Source of the DNA: Lithospermum erythrorhizon | Lineage: Eukaryota; Streptophyta; Magnoliopsida; Boraginales; Boraginaceae | Direction of reading: 5' to 3' | Length of the DNA: 64,000 bases | NCBI GenBank assembly: GCA_019722365.1 | Contig: JADFUC010002446.1 | Span: 1-64,000 of the forward strand | Shown here: piece after piece, positions 49,170-60,865 of the stretch | Layout of the letters: the number at the start of each line of letters is the position of its first letter | How positions within the stretch are numbered: the first letter of the stretch is position 1 | Notes under the pieces: model-generated | Database searches by the model: none | What the model was told of the DNA's origin: nothing | Seen by the model: the letters and a program-made list of their open reading frames with translations, nothing else | Program-made: the position numbers and the translations under genes

Positions 49170-50830
49170 AATCTTGTAGTAAACGATTATGGGTAATGCT
49201 TGGGATTATGGGAAGCTCGGGAACCTTTTTTGTTGAAGGTAGGTCAAATGAGGCCACCGTTGCTTGATGGAACAAACTAGAATATTAATTACAACGCTTT
49301 TGGCGTCGTGTTCAAAGCATTGACTCTGAAGCTGGAGGTGATCATGGTCCGCCCGTGAAGTATCAAATTCTCAAATCGGAGCTCATAGGAGGAATTTGAC
49401 AGGCGGAGGAGAAGAATATTAAAGAGTTAGGAGTCTTGCCCTAGTTGAGAGTACAGTGAGGGCGTGGAGCCCAGTAGGAAGAGACGGTGTGCTAAGGCCG
49501 AGGAACTCAAAGAAGGTTGAGTTGAATTCTAAAGACATACATGTCTTGTGATGCCATGTGTATCGAGTATGCTCGGGTAAAGGGATGTAAAACGACTGAA
49601 ATATGGGACTTATTGAAATCGCTCGTTTGGTTACAACAAGTGAAGACTACAAAGGGTTGACTTTTGACTAGAAGTATCAAAAGTTTGAAATGCATGATGG
49701 AGAGTCTATCAAGGACATGCGCATAAGGTTGACACCGTGATCATGACTTGGATTCTACAGGAAAGACATTCTCCTTGGAAAGGCGTGGTGGAGAATTCTT
49801 GAAGCCTTGACTCAGGAGTTTGGTCAAAGATATGCCATTAATGAAGCCAAAATGCTCAGAACCTTACTTCCCATCAAGACCTCGTTGGTGTAGAGAGTCG
49901 AAGAGGAAGTGATAGCAAGCTCAAAAGCAAGGCTGAGCATTGAGGTACAAAAAGTCAATAGCTCTTATGGCTAAAGCTAAAAAAGTTGTTGAGAAGATGA
50001 GAGTGACGGGATGATGACATGGCCATGTTTGCTTTCGAGACTACAAGAAGTTTCTAAGATTCAAGAAGAGCGAGGATGATTATGCACATAGGAGCTTGAA
50101 GTATGATAACTATGAAAGGAAGTATGAGCAAGAGAAGAGGGCAAAATCTAGGAGCTAAAATATTTTGAATACAGCAGCTTCCAGTTATCTCAAGATGGAT
50201 TGTCCTCGTCTAATTTAGAAGTCATGCAAGAGAAGTATGTAACAAGGCCACTTGGGAGGGCGAATCGGAAGCAAATCCTGCAGGTGGGGGCTTGCGATGT
50301 TGTGTGTCTTATGTACAGACACGTGGAGGTACTGCAGGCTTTCTAGCTACTCGCTTGGGATGATGAGGCATTTAGTGATAGTGAACACTGGTAATAGTTT
50401 TGATAAGCTAAGCAATAACTATAATGAGTTGTTAGAGTTTGAAAAATTACTTAAAAGGAACAGAACTTTCTACAACGAGCAAAGCTTGTTTGCTAAAACT
50501 ACTTCTCTTGAAAATGAAAAGTTACCTTTGCTAAAGCTTGACTCCAACCTTAAAAATGATGGAATTCTTAAAAAAATGGAGCTTAAACGTCTTAGTAAGG
50601 TTGAATTGGAAAATGCGGTCACTTAACTTGTATTCTTTGAGAACCAACAAGTTAGATGAAATTCTTGATGCTCAACATTATCCACCCAACAAAAAGGATT
50701 TAGAGTATTCAAATGATAACTCATGTACTCCTAATGTTGCTTCATCATCCGGTATTAAAATTGTAGGCTAGCTTCACTTGCACTTATTATGAAAGAATCA
50801 TAAGTCTTCTAGATGTCAGTTTAAAGGTTG
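49170..50830 (+). pseudogene. Sirevirus-like gag remnant
   Basis: Broken plus-strand frames read a copia gag: a RPPLLDGTN block near 49250, an EIWDLLKSL-like block near 49600, a LTQEFGQRYAINEA block near 49810, a DDMAMFA block near 50015, and a charged coiled-coil-like stretch at 50390-50625 (NYNELLEFEKLLKRN, then KTTSLENEKLPLLK). A CCHC-like knuckle remnant (HKSSRCQF) lies near 50790. The coiled coil before a terminal knuckle is a Sirevirus trait. Confidence 0.7.
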
Positions 50831-50929
50831 AGGTGAGATTGGGTACCTTAATTCCATATCTCGAAGGCCTAAATGGTTAATGAGGAAATCAGCTTTCTTC
50901 TTAACCCCCGAGGACCCAAATCCCGTTGG

Positions 50930-51785
50930 GTACCTAAATTAGAACTTGAATTGTGTTTGTAGGCTCATCGAGAAGGATAATATTTGGATGGTGGATAGTG
51001 GGTGCTCAAGGCACGTGACGGAGATGCCTCGCTCTTCTTAAAGCTTAGTAGCAATTTGGAAATGTGAAGTTTGCGACAATAAAAGCGCCAAATCTAAGTA
51101 AAGTGCATTGGTAAGAAAGGTTGCTTTAAGATTAAAGATACTTTGCTTGTTGATGGTGTGAAGTTCAATTTGCTTAGTGTGAGTCAATTATGCGAAAATG
51201 ATTATGAGGTTAAGTTTCGAATCATGAGTACATCATTTATATTCATCATCATTTTTTAATGCGTAGTTGCTCGGTTGAATAATGTATACTATGTGAATTT
51301 TGTTAGGTTAAGCTAGTAACATTGCATGAATGTTGTGCATGATGATGTAAGTTTGTGGCATCGGCGTTTGGGGCATCACTAGCATTGAAATGTTGTCTAA
51401 GAATTGTATGAGCATTTTGCATGTAAAAGGTCTACCAAATCTCAGTATAAAAGATAAGCTTTATGTCGTATCGACTCGGTAAAATACATAAATCATCTTT
51501 TAATTATATTAATCATGTTTCATCCAAACAATGTGCTTGATTTGTTGCATATGAATTTGTTTGGTGAGGATAGATGTTTTGGTTTGGGTGGCTCTAAGTA
51601 TGTGTTGTAATTGTTGGCGATTACTTAAGTTGGTTGGGCGATTTGTCTTGCTAATAAGAGTCATGCTTTCAAAGAGTTTGCTAGGTTGTGTAGAAGATTA
51701 TAGATGAGAAGAACTCTAAAATCAAAGCCATAAGGGAGTGATCATGGAGAGTGGAGTTAGAATCACGGAGTTCGAAGTTTTGTGG
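50930..51785 (+). pseudogene. Sirevirus-like pol, protease and integrase 5' part
   Basis: Around 50980-51020 the text gives WMVDSGCSRHVT, the copia protease motif. It continues with a GNVKFG block, the stretch DTLLVDGVKFNLLSVSQLC (51146-51190), a LGHTSIEML-like block near 51365, KGLPNLSIKDKLY, LDLLHMNLFG (51537-51565), LGGSKYVL, and HAFKEFARLCRR (51662-51700). It breaks off at about 51785 within the integrase core, just after a SDHG.EF-like block, at the nested insertion. Confidence 0.8.
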
Positions 51786-54265
51786 GGGAGTATAGGATCA
51801 GCCAACTGACTTTTTCGGCACCAAAGAACATGTAATGACCATACTAGGTCGGCCATACGAGTTAGGTTCGCCCGGCAACATGGTTTGTCAGTCACGATAC
51901 AACTGGACCAAAAGAATGAAGGAAAAAATACAAGCGTGACTATGCCCAGATGGTGATATATGACAACAAGAAATAATACACTTAGCAATTTCATGATGCA
52001 TTACAAATGTATCTGACCGTTTCTAAATACAAACTTTGACATAACCTGAGGTACACGAAGACTATTGATGATATCAAGCCACCCAAATCTCGAATCATAA
52101 TTTACTTGACTCGTCGCCCTGAGTGATGCTTGATATAACTTTTCTGAACAGCCATGATATCTTGGTCTCGAAATAGAAGGGGCTTGGCTTCGTGAATACT
52201 CATATAACGAGTCGTATTCAACCCATATATAAACATGTAATGCTCGCATAGTCGTGATAGTACATTCATTATATTTTATCATAATTATTCATATCCTTTG
52301 ATCGGCCTCCATATGATCTTCCATAATTCATATCTCAGCTTAATTTATCTGATCAACAAAATAATTCAATATTAGATAACAACATAATATCAAATAGCTC
52401 AATATAATATACTATAAGCCTATAAAATCAAGAACTCCCGATACATCACATGTAAGTAGCAATAACTCTATTCAGCTGTTAGAGTATACTCCCTACAATA
52501 GAAGAAAATTGCTTGTCTAACCGTTCTTACTCCGGCCAAGCGAGGACAAATAGTATAATGTCCCAGCGTCAGCTCATTCTTTCTACTCCGTGAAAGCAGG
52601 GGACACAATAATGTAATAATCAACGTCACTTTCGTTGCTTACACTCAAAATAAGCGAGGACACGCTAATGTAATAATCCGTCACTTTCGTTATACACTCA
52701 GAAAGCGAGGACAAATAGCAATAATCAATTACCCGTTGCTTACTCCGACAAGCGGATAAAAATCGAGAATCAAATACCGACATCGAACTAACGAATAGAG
52801 TTCACATACAATCACATTTTAGCAAAATCATATGATCGTCGATTCCGTTGAATACCGGACTTTAGGGCCAGTGATTCTAACAAATACCCGATACAAAGCC
52901 GGTGATTTCTGGAATACCGGTGATCCTATGGACCGTTGATTCTAGAGAATACGGACGTATCATCATAAAGTCACAACACAAATCATATCCTTTCGTAATA
53001 TTGCCATATCGTAACATCGTAACTGTCACGTAACCATCACCGTATCGCTAAATATCACATGATCTCAATAATTTCTCGATACATCTGTCTGCGTCGTTTA
53101 TGATGCGTGATGTTACCATTCTTTTCCAAATATGCATATAATCATGACTTCCTGATGCAATCGACCCATTGACATAATCTAATACACTTATGCTATTATT
53201 TTAAGCTACTACGGTCAAGTAATTGATCAGAAGTTGTCGTCATACTCCTATCAGAAACATATGATATCTCACATTCTGACCATAAGATTACTCTGATACA
53301 CATATGGACAATATCTAATTTATATAACCCACGTCTTTATGCTAATGTTAATATCGCCTTATTATTAACTACTCATATCATCATATCGACTTTCATAATC
53401 TTTACCACGTTCTATCGTATTTATATTCCACGCTTAACCTGTAAATACTCGGCTTATCCTTTTCACGGCTGATATCGCAACAATTCATTTCAATATTTTA
53501 ATTCGTCAGCACAATATTTATCAACCAAATGATTAATTTCTTCTATTCATTCGTTCATGTAGCATATAATCGTTGCAGTTATTGTATAACGGTAACTCTT
53601 TACTCATATATAGTCGTATCGCTAATATCTCGACTCTAAAACATTCGATATCACCGTATAAGTGATATTCAACATAGTTTCTTAATATAACCAATTATTT
53701 CAATCAATCCACATTCTCATACTTATACCGTGTACCATTATATCGCACTAATATAATGAATCACGTTTACTAAATACCGTTGCTTAATAAATAATTTTCC
53801 GTATAATTATCATATCAACATACCCCGTAATCCTTTTAATAGTTATCCACTTACAATAACCCAAAATATACAATACACATATTCATAACGTATGAAATAT
53901 TATAAACGTGTGATAACTAGTCTTCAACCTCTAGTCGAAATCAAATATAAACAACTTTACTACTTATTCGCTATTCGATATCAACACTTTTACTTCTTGA
54001 AACTTGAAAGCAACTTTAAGGTTATGATTTAAGAGGAGAATCACATCAAAAGGAAAGAAAAATTTAGGAAAGGAGGGGAGTTCACGGCCAAGGGAAAAAA
54101 AGAGAAATGATTTGGTGTCTTGGTTGCTTTATTGATATAAGTAGATTAAGTGATGAGGTTTCTTAGCCTTGAAGCAAAATAAAGCAAGCACGAGGTGTCA
54201 CTTAAGCAAGTAGGAGGTGTCTAAAATAAGCAAGCCTTGAGTGTCATTCATTTCTTAATTTAGGA
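51786..54265 (-). mobile_element. 2.5-kb insertion in Sirevirus integrase, LTR-like
   Basis: The integrase text stops at about 51785 and resumes at about 54270. The insertion is AT-rich without coding domains. On the minus strand a TATA-like TTATATCAATAAAG (about 54130) is followed by TTGGCCGTGAACTCCCC, resembling the leader part of large plant Ty3/gypsy LTRs, so a solo LTR in minus orientation is likely. Short tandem repeats lie at 52525-52760 and CCGG-ATTCTA-type repeats at about 52840-52960. Ends and target duplication are not resolved. Confidence 0.5.
52525..52760. repeat. Short tandem repeats within the inserted LTR
   Basis: About five units of 40-65 bp share GCGAGGACAAATAG (or GAGGACACGCTAATG), TAATAATCAACGTCACTTTC and GTTGCTTACACTC words. 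They are degenerate in length. Confidence 0.65.
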
Positions 54266-54273
54266 GGGAAAAG

Positions 54274-56530
54274 ATGAGTAATCTTGGTATACAACATGCA
54301 CTTGAGTTTATTTTAAGTAGAGCAATACTCAATTATTACTTGAATCATAAAAATTTGGGTTATTTCAGAACACCTCAACAAAATGGAGTTGTGGAGAGAA
54401 AAGATATGCCCATTCAAAATGGGCGGACCATGTTAAATATGACTTGCCAAAAATACTTTTGGGGAGGCAATCTTGTGGCCTTTGCTGCTATGTCTCATCG
54501 GCAGGTATTCCTTAGGCCTATTCTTGACAAAACTCCATATGAGCTTTGGTATGGTAAGACTCCTCGTATTGATTACTTTAAAGTTTTCGGGTGTAAATGC
54601 TACATCCTAAACATCAAGGACAAATTGGGTACATTTGATGCAAAATCTAATGATGCAAATTTCTTCGGTTACTTGAAAACTGGTAGGGCTTATATTATTT
54701 ATAATAATAAGGATCAATGATGGCAAGAGTCTATTCATGTTAACTTTGATGAATCTAATCCATTTGTTGAGAAAATTGTATTGGATGAGGATGATTCATT
54801 AGGTGTTAATATGGATGATGCCTCGAAGTTATTAGGCCTCAAACAAAGTTTCAAATGAGGAAGCATCGACTATGGGAGAGAAAGCAAATGATGATGAGAA
54901 CCTCAGCGTGGATGATTATCTCCATGGGTGAACACGCTGATGCGCCTCCCAATCGAGCCGAATATCCATGAGTTGATCAAAGGGTAGCTAACTCGTGGCT
55001 CCTTGAATAATGTTTTTCTTCGCTAGTGCTTACGTTAATGCCAGTAGGTACCTCTTGTGTTAAACAAGCTCTAGAGGATGCGGATTGGATTTTATCAATC
55101 TGAAAAGAACTTTGAACAATTTGAAAGATGCAAAGTTTGGCATTGGTTGAAAAACCTTCAAATAGAGCGATTATTGGAATAAATGGGTTTTTTAGAAATA
55201 AACTTGATGAGCTTAGGTGTTGTTTGGTAAAATAAAAGGCATCTAGTTGTTCAAGGCTATAATCAAGTCGAAATGATACACTTTGATAAGCTTGTTCCTC
55301 ACGGATTTTGCTAAGTTATAATCATTCATATTATCTTAGCATTTGCTAGTCACGTGGATATCGAAACTACACCCGAATGGAAGTTCACAAAGTGCTTTCC
55401 TAAATGGTTTTGAAGAATAAGTTTTGTAAAACAACCCGAATTTTGAAGATGCTAATTATCCTGTCACTTTTCCATTAGACAAAACCCTTTACGGATTAAA
55501 ACAAGCACACAGAGATTGGTTTGAGAGGTTTAGCACCACGTTAGTTGTCAATTGTTTTAAGAAGAAAAATGATTCAGCACCATGGAAACCAAGGGCAAAC
55601 ATCTTATAGTAGTTCAAATATATGTTGATGTCTTATTTTTGGTTCTACTAATGATTTGTTGTGTGAGCAATTTTCGCAAATGATGGCCAGTGAGATGAAG
55701 CGTGATGGGAGGGTTGAGAGGCTTTCTTTCTTGGACTCGAGTGAAGCAAATGGATGATGGGATCTTCGTTTGTCAAAAGCGAAGTTCATAAAGGCTTATA
55801 AAAAAATTTGTCATAGAGGATGAAAGGTGATGGGGACTCCCATGTCTCACGTCAACTAAACGACAGGGCGAAAGGTAAAATCCAATGAGAACTGATAGCA
55901 ACCGAGGTATGATTAGAAGCCTTAACATTTTTGAACCCACAGACGATATCGTGTTTCTTTGATGATAACTTATGTGCTCGTTTTCAAGCGTGTCCCAAAG
56001 AGTCTCATATTAAAGAGGTTAAAAGGATCCTTAAGTATGTGAAAGGAACCGTTGGCTATGGACTTTGGTATCGAATGAGAACTTTGAAGCTGGGGGTATT
56101 CGGATCACGGATTTGCGGCAGCAGTAGGAAAAGAACTAGCGGGGCGTGTCATTTCATTGGACATAGCCTTGCACCTGCGTGGTCGAAGCGAAGAAAAATA
56201 GTGTGGCGTTATCAACCATGGGCCGAGTATGTAGCGGGTTGGAAATTGTGTTCAACAGGTGCTTTGGATGAAGCAAACATTAGAGGACTTGAGGATCGAT
56301 CAGGCTTCCGGTGTTATGTGACAACGAGTGCCATCGGCTTATTGCCAAGAATCCGATGCAACACTCGAGGACCGAAACATAGAATCCCGTCATCATTTTT
56401 ATCGGGATCATGTGCAAAAGGAACATTGATCTCAGTTCACAGGGACAAATGATCCCAACTTGGTCTCTTCACCCAGACAGCTACCGGATCCAATTTATCC
56501 GTGTGGCGTGAAGCTGGAATATGATCTTTC
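54274..56530 (+). pseudogene. Sirevirus-like pol: integrase 3' part, RT, RNase H
   Basis: The 148-codon frame at 54274-54720 reads RTPQQNGVVERK, then TPYELWYGKTPRIDYFKVFG and CKCYIL, the end of copia integrase. It continues with QESIHVNFDESNPFVEKI. Reverse transcriptase is badly broken (about 55030-55760; QALEDADWI and a KPFTD-like block). RNase H at about 55945-56450 reads CPKESHIKEVKRILKYVKGT, YGLWY, SGACHFIGHSL, WMKQTLEDL, then HHFYRDHVQK and GTNDP. The frame shifts several times. Confidence 0.82.
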
Positions 56531-57305
56531 TAGCATGTGATTATGTTTTCTTATGTCTAATATGCCATGTTTTATGCGTTTGAGTCATATGCATGCTATG
56601 TGTTTACTATTAAGGTCAAAAGCATGCTTTTATGTGTATTATATTAAGATGATAAGCCAAATGATATAATTGTCCGGTTGCGGTTAGTTGTGTTGTCGGT
56701 TGTTGTGTATGTTGGTGAAGTGTGGTTGGATGTGGTTGTGAAAAGAGGAAGACCGGGTATGTTGCTCGTGGTTTTGGGATGTCGAGAGTTGTTTTTGAAG
56801 GTTGAAAGAAGGGTTTGTTGATGGTCATTTAGGGAGGTGTTTTGGCGCATTTAGATGCATTGTCGAGGACCCCGTCGAGACACACTTTGGGTCTCGATGA
56901 GACCCCGATGAAGATAGTTTTAAGGACCTCTTGTAAATACTTATCGTGACCTTGGACCTCGCGATGGAGGTCTCGATGAAGACCATCGAGACATTATCGA
57001 GGACCCACAGTCACGATGAGGTGCCGTCTTCCTGCAAGTAAAAATTAGGATTTGTAAATACCCGTGAGACCTTGAGGCTCTCGATGAGGTCTCGATGACG
57101 ACTCTACAAATACTCAAATCAGCCCAAAAAAATGCATTTTTCTGAAAAAAAATCCCAAAAAATCAAAGAACCACAACTTTAAAATACTTCCTTTCAGCGT
57201 TCTTTTAAAAATTCGGCGAAAAATTCATCTTTTTTCCTCAAAATCACCAAATTACACTCTAAAAAACATCTCTTAGAGCCTTCACTACTTCAAATCACCA
57301 ATCAA

Positions 57306-57997
57306 ATGGACAAAACTTCAAATCTAGCAAGAAAAGGAAGAAACCAAAACCCTCAAACCTCAGGCAATTTACAATTTTTGAAGGGGCGTTCTTTGACCAC
57401 AGACGAAGTGCAAATCCTTGATGTCTTGCCGGCAAGGGGTGGTAAAAGCAGAAGAGCGGGCAAGCCGAACATTCTTGATGGTTATTATTACGATGGTGTG
57501 GATTTGGAGGGGACACACCTTTGGGATCTTGTCAAAATACAAAAATGGGAGAATTTTGGAGTGAGAATGCCGACATTTATCAGTTGGGTTTATATTATAG
57601 GCATGTCTTGATTTCAATACCAATAGCAATCAACTTACTTTCAAGTTGGGATATAATGGTCGAAGACAGGTATAAAATGAAATTTTAAGGATGATTTCGG
57701 GTTGACTTCTAATGGATTTTGTTCTTTATCTGCAGACGAAGTGTAATGTATTGGATGAAATTAGTCGACTTTGCTCATGTGACCGAAATGTTGAATAATG
57801 ATTGTAGATTTAAGAATGGTTATAGGAAGAGAGGGGTAGTTGACAAGTTGTCGTGCTTGATATTGTGTTGGAATGTTGTTTACGATCACTTATTATTTTT
57901 GTTGCATAAACAACTTCGGGAATCTTATGTTGAGGGGGAGCTATGCTTTTTGTTTATATCTCCCTCCCCCTTAGCACAAGTCAATTTGTTATCATAA
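57306..57997 (+). pseudogene. Extra reading frame between pol and 3' LTR
   Basis: One conceptual protein runs through three frames. It opens as MDKTSNLARKGRNQ (57306), a basic N-terminus, then LEGTHLWDLVKIQKWENFG. It shifts to ENADIYQLGLYYRHVLISIP near 57565 and a GLTSNGFCSLSADEV block near 57700. It ends with VDFAHVTEMLNNDCRFKNGY, RKRGVVDKLSCLILCW and LRESYVEGELCFLF before 57990. I recall similar text in plant proteins labelled putative plant transposon protein, but cannot confirm it. It lies where some Sireviruses carry an env-like frame; I see no signal peptide or transmembrane pattern supporting an envelope. Function unknown. Confidence 0.6.
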
Positions 57998-58010
57998 AAA
58001 AGTGAGAGTT
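57996..58010 (+). other. Polypurine tract of Sirevirus-like element
   Basis: AAAAAAGTGAGAG directly precedes the 3' LTR start (TATTGAATAATGGG), as expected for the plus-strand primer. Confidence 0.7.
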
Positions 58011-59380
58011 TATTGAATAATGGGATTCGATTCAAACAATTTTAATAACAAATTAACCATGAAACTAATTAAACTTTAGTGAACTTGTGCTTAGGTTTCA
58101 TCGTTGAGAAGTTCGACTGCTTAAAGTATTGATCGGGATGTTCATAGACTTAAGATCGAGTCAACCAAACTTCAAGCTATACGAGGATCTCGTGAACTTA
58201 GAATTGTTATAGGCGTTTGTCGGGGAAACTACTACTCTTTTTTAGGTTATCGTTTTCGTATAGAGTTATAACTTTTTGTGGCTTAATCTTGACTGTTTTA
58301 AAATTGATAATTCATTAATTTCCTACTCCTAAGTATCGATTGATTCATGGTCAAAGGCTCATACACATGGTGTGTGTTATATCGTTCGAAATTGGCGTGA
58401 AGCGATCTTTATTTTAGAAGGAAGTGCGGCCATCGTGACCCGTCGAGGGAGTAGCTGCCGATGAGTCTTGATGCGTGCCCCGATTCTTTCATTGAGCCGG
58501 CTTCGAGACCCCGCCGAGACGGGAGGACTTCTCGATAAAAGGTCCTTACCAGTTTCTTTTCGCCGAGCCTATCAAGACATTCCTTTCGATGAAGTTTGAT
58601 GTATTCAAAATAGCCTTTATCAGTACCGTGAGCTTCATTTGAACCGTATGATCTCGATGGGGTCTCGAAAGCAGGCCAAATTCAAACTATTTTAGAAGAT
58701 AGTGCTTAAGCAACTTTCCAATTTTAAAACTTCATCTTTTTTTTATACTTTGGACATTCGATCTCTTGAAAACTCAAAAAAGCAAAGCAAAATCTCTCGT
58801 ACTTAATCTTGATTATCTTTAGTAATAATTGTAATCTTTATTCAATCTTGTGATTGTTGGAAAAATTCTTGATATTGGTGTAGCATGGAGTTCTTATTCT
58901 TGTTTGGAGTATTAGAGTAAAATCTAGAGTGAGTCTTGGAGTTCACAGTACAGGTTGATTAGGAGTTAAGTCATTAGACTTTGGAGGCTTGGGTGACTTG
59001 GATTGTAGTACAGGTGTTTGATAATAGTGCTTGAGAGAAGTTGATTTAGGTGGCAATCGAAGCGATTCTTGATCTTGGTTATCGTTACGAATCAGGGTTG
59101 GAAAGCCAGAAGATTGACTAGGGGAATCGAAGCTCTTAAAAATCTTGTGTGTAGATCTCTTCCTTATCTCTTTACATTGAGTCTTTTGCTTTTATTACTG
59201 TTTGATTACATATTTATTGTTTAACACTTGACTAATAAATTACCGAGCTTGGGTAGTTGATTAATCGAATTAATTTATATCCGTAGTTTATTTATTTCCC
59301 TCTTAATTTGATTAAAACCGAAAAAACTAGTAGCTTAATTTTAAACCTAATTATTTCTAAGGTTATATTTAGATTTCGCG
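58011..59380 (+). repeat. 3' LTR of Sirevirus-like element
   Basis: It starts TATTGAATAATGGGATTCGA and ends AGGTTATATTTAGATTTCGCG, immediately followed by the target duplication GTTCT. It pairs with 47781-49135 with many indels. Confidence 0.88.
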
Positions 59381-59564
59381 GTTCTTACATAGTTGAACGT
59401 CAAAAGGATTTAGTACTTCATGTAGATATGAAGTTGTAAGATAATGACCATTGCGATAATTAGTAATCACACTACTTATTGCACTTAATGACATAGAAAG
59501 TGATTCAATTAAAGTTGGAGTTGCTTAAACTTAGCTGAATTATCAAAAATGAATTATCTTATAA

Positions 59565-60865
59565 TTTTAGCGAATTATTAATTTAAGCGTCTATTAGAGT
59601 TGGAATTTGAATGAAAATATTATCTTGGGAAGTTTATTAAATAATCAGTATTTAATTTATCGAGTTTACTCTAGTTGATAATTGCAAAAAAAAAGAGAGC
59701 GAAAAAAAGCACGAATTATTAATTTAACATCTATTCACAGTCGGGAACTGACCCAAAATATTATCTTAGAGATTTATTCATATCGGTATTAATTTATCGA
59801 GTTTTATTGTAGTTGATAATTGGAAAAAAACGGAAAAAGCATAGTCGCGTATGGCCATTATCAAGTTCTTATAGTTGATAATTGAAAAAACTTGAAAAGG
59901 CGAAAAAAAGGCACAAATTATTAATTTATCCGAATTCGGGACTTGGCAAAAATATTATCTTAGAAGTTTATTAAATAATTGAGTAATTGAGTATTATTTA
60001 ATTTATGAGTTTCTATTGTAATTAAAAAATAAGCATTATGACAGTGTGCACAATACAAACTAAAAACCCCAACCCCGGATATGACCACGCCATGGGTATT
60101 TTAATTTATCGAGAAACATTGTATTTCATAATTTTGCAAAATAAATAAATAAATGAAAAAGCCTGAATTATTAATTTATACCTTCAGAGTCGGAACTAGC
60201 CAAAAATATGATATTAGAGTTTATTAAATAATCGGTATTAATTCCACTAGTTAGGATAGGCAAAAATATTATATTGGAGAGTTTAAGTAAATAATCGAAA
60301 TTAATTTATAGGTGCCTATTACATGGTGTAAAAAAAAGTAAAAAAAAAAAAAAACAAAGCAAACGTATGACAGCATCGCCGCCTTGTAGCAAAACCTCTT
60401 TATAATACTCCATACATTTTTTTAAGTTTTGTCGTTTAGCCATTTACTTACATGGAATTAAGAAAGAAAATTAGTCAAAAATGCATTTAGAAATGTAGAA
60501 TGGCAAATCAATTGAAAACGATATCATTGGTTGGTTTGCTTATTTCGAGAAAAAGCTAGTCGAAAATGCGTTGAAAATGTAAAAATCTTTATTTATTATC
60601 TTTAAAACAAGCAATATAAAAAACAAAAAGAAAATTTGCTAAAAAGCGACAAATATAAAAAAACGGAAGGAGTATACTATAAATTGAAAATAAAATGAAA
60701 AAAAAAACATAATTATTAATTTAACATACTTATTACGAGTCGGGGCCAAATAGAAAAAATATTATATTAAGAGAATTTATTAGATAATCGATTATTGTTT
60801 AAATCGAGACCGGCCAAAAAATCATTAAAGAAAATTTATTAAATAATGGAATATTAATTTATCGA
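59565..60865 (+). repeat. Degenerate AT-rich tandem array, ~130-150 bp unit
   Basis: At least six units recur, each with GAATTATTAATTTAACATCT, GAGTCGGGACTGGCCAAAAATATTATCTTAGAG-like words (in pieces), TTTATTAAATAATCGGTATT and AATTTATCGAGTTT, followed by an A-rich tail (GAAAAAAAGCAC). Clear starts are near 59571, 59713, 59905, 60163 and 60712. Units are truncated and interrupted (60050-60110, 60360-60700). It looks like an old satellite-like or internal element array. Confidence 0.65.

Larger units (their letters stand above)
47781..59380 (+). mobile_element. Sirevirus-like Ty1/copia retrotransposon, TSD GTTCT
   Basis: Two LTRs of about 1.36 kb (47781-49135 and 58011-59380) are flanked by GTTCT on both outer sides (47776-47780 and 59381-59385). 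The order inside is: primer site, gag with coiled-coil and zinc knuckle, protease, integrase, RT, RNase H, an extra reading frame, then the 3' LTR. The long LTRs, the late coiled-coil plus knuckle in gag and the additional frame after pol point to the SIRE/Sirevirus lineage. A 2.5-kb insertion (about 51786-54265) splits integrase. All frames are broken. Confidence 0.88.

Noticed and set aside
56616..56850. Thr/His/Gln-rich minus-strand frames
   Set aside because: Antisense of a GT-rich stretch in the retroelement; composition bias only.
57670..57735. A possible GT-AG intron in the extra Sirevirus frame
   Set aside because: The supposed intron itself reads as in-family protein (GLTSNGFCSLSADE), so a frameshift explains it better.
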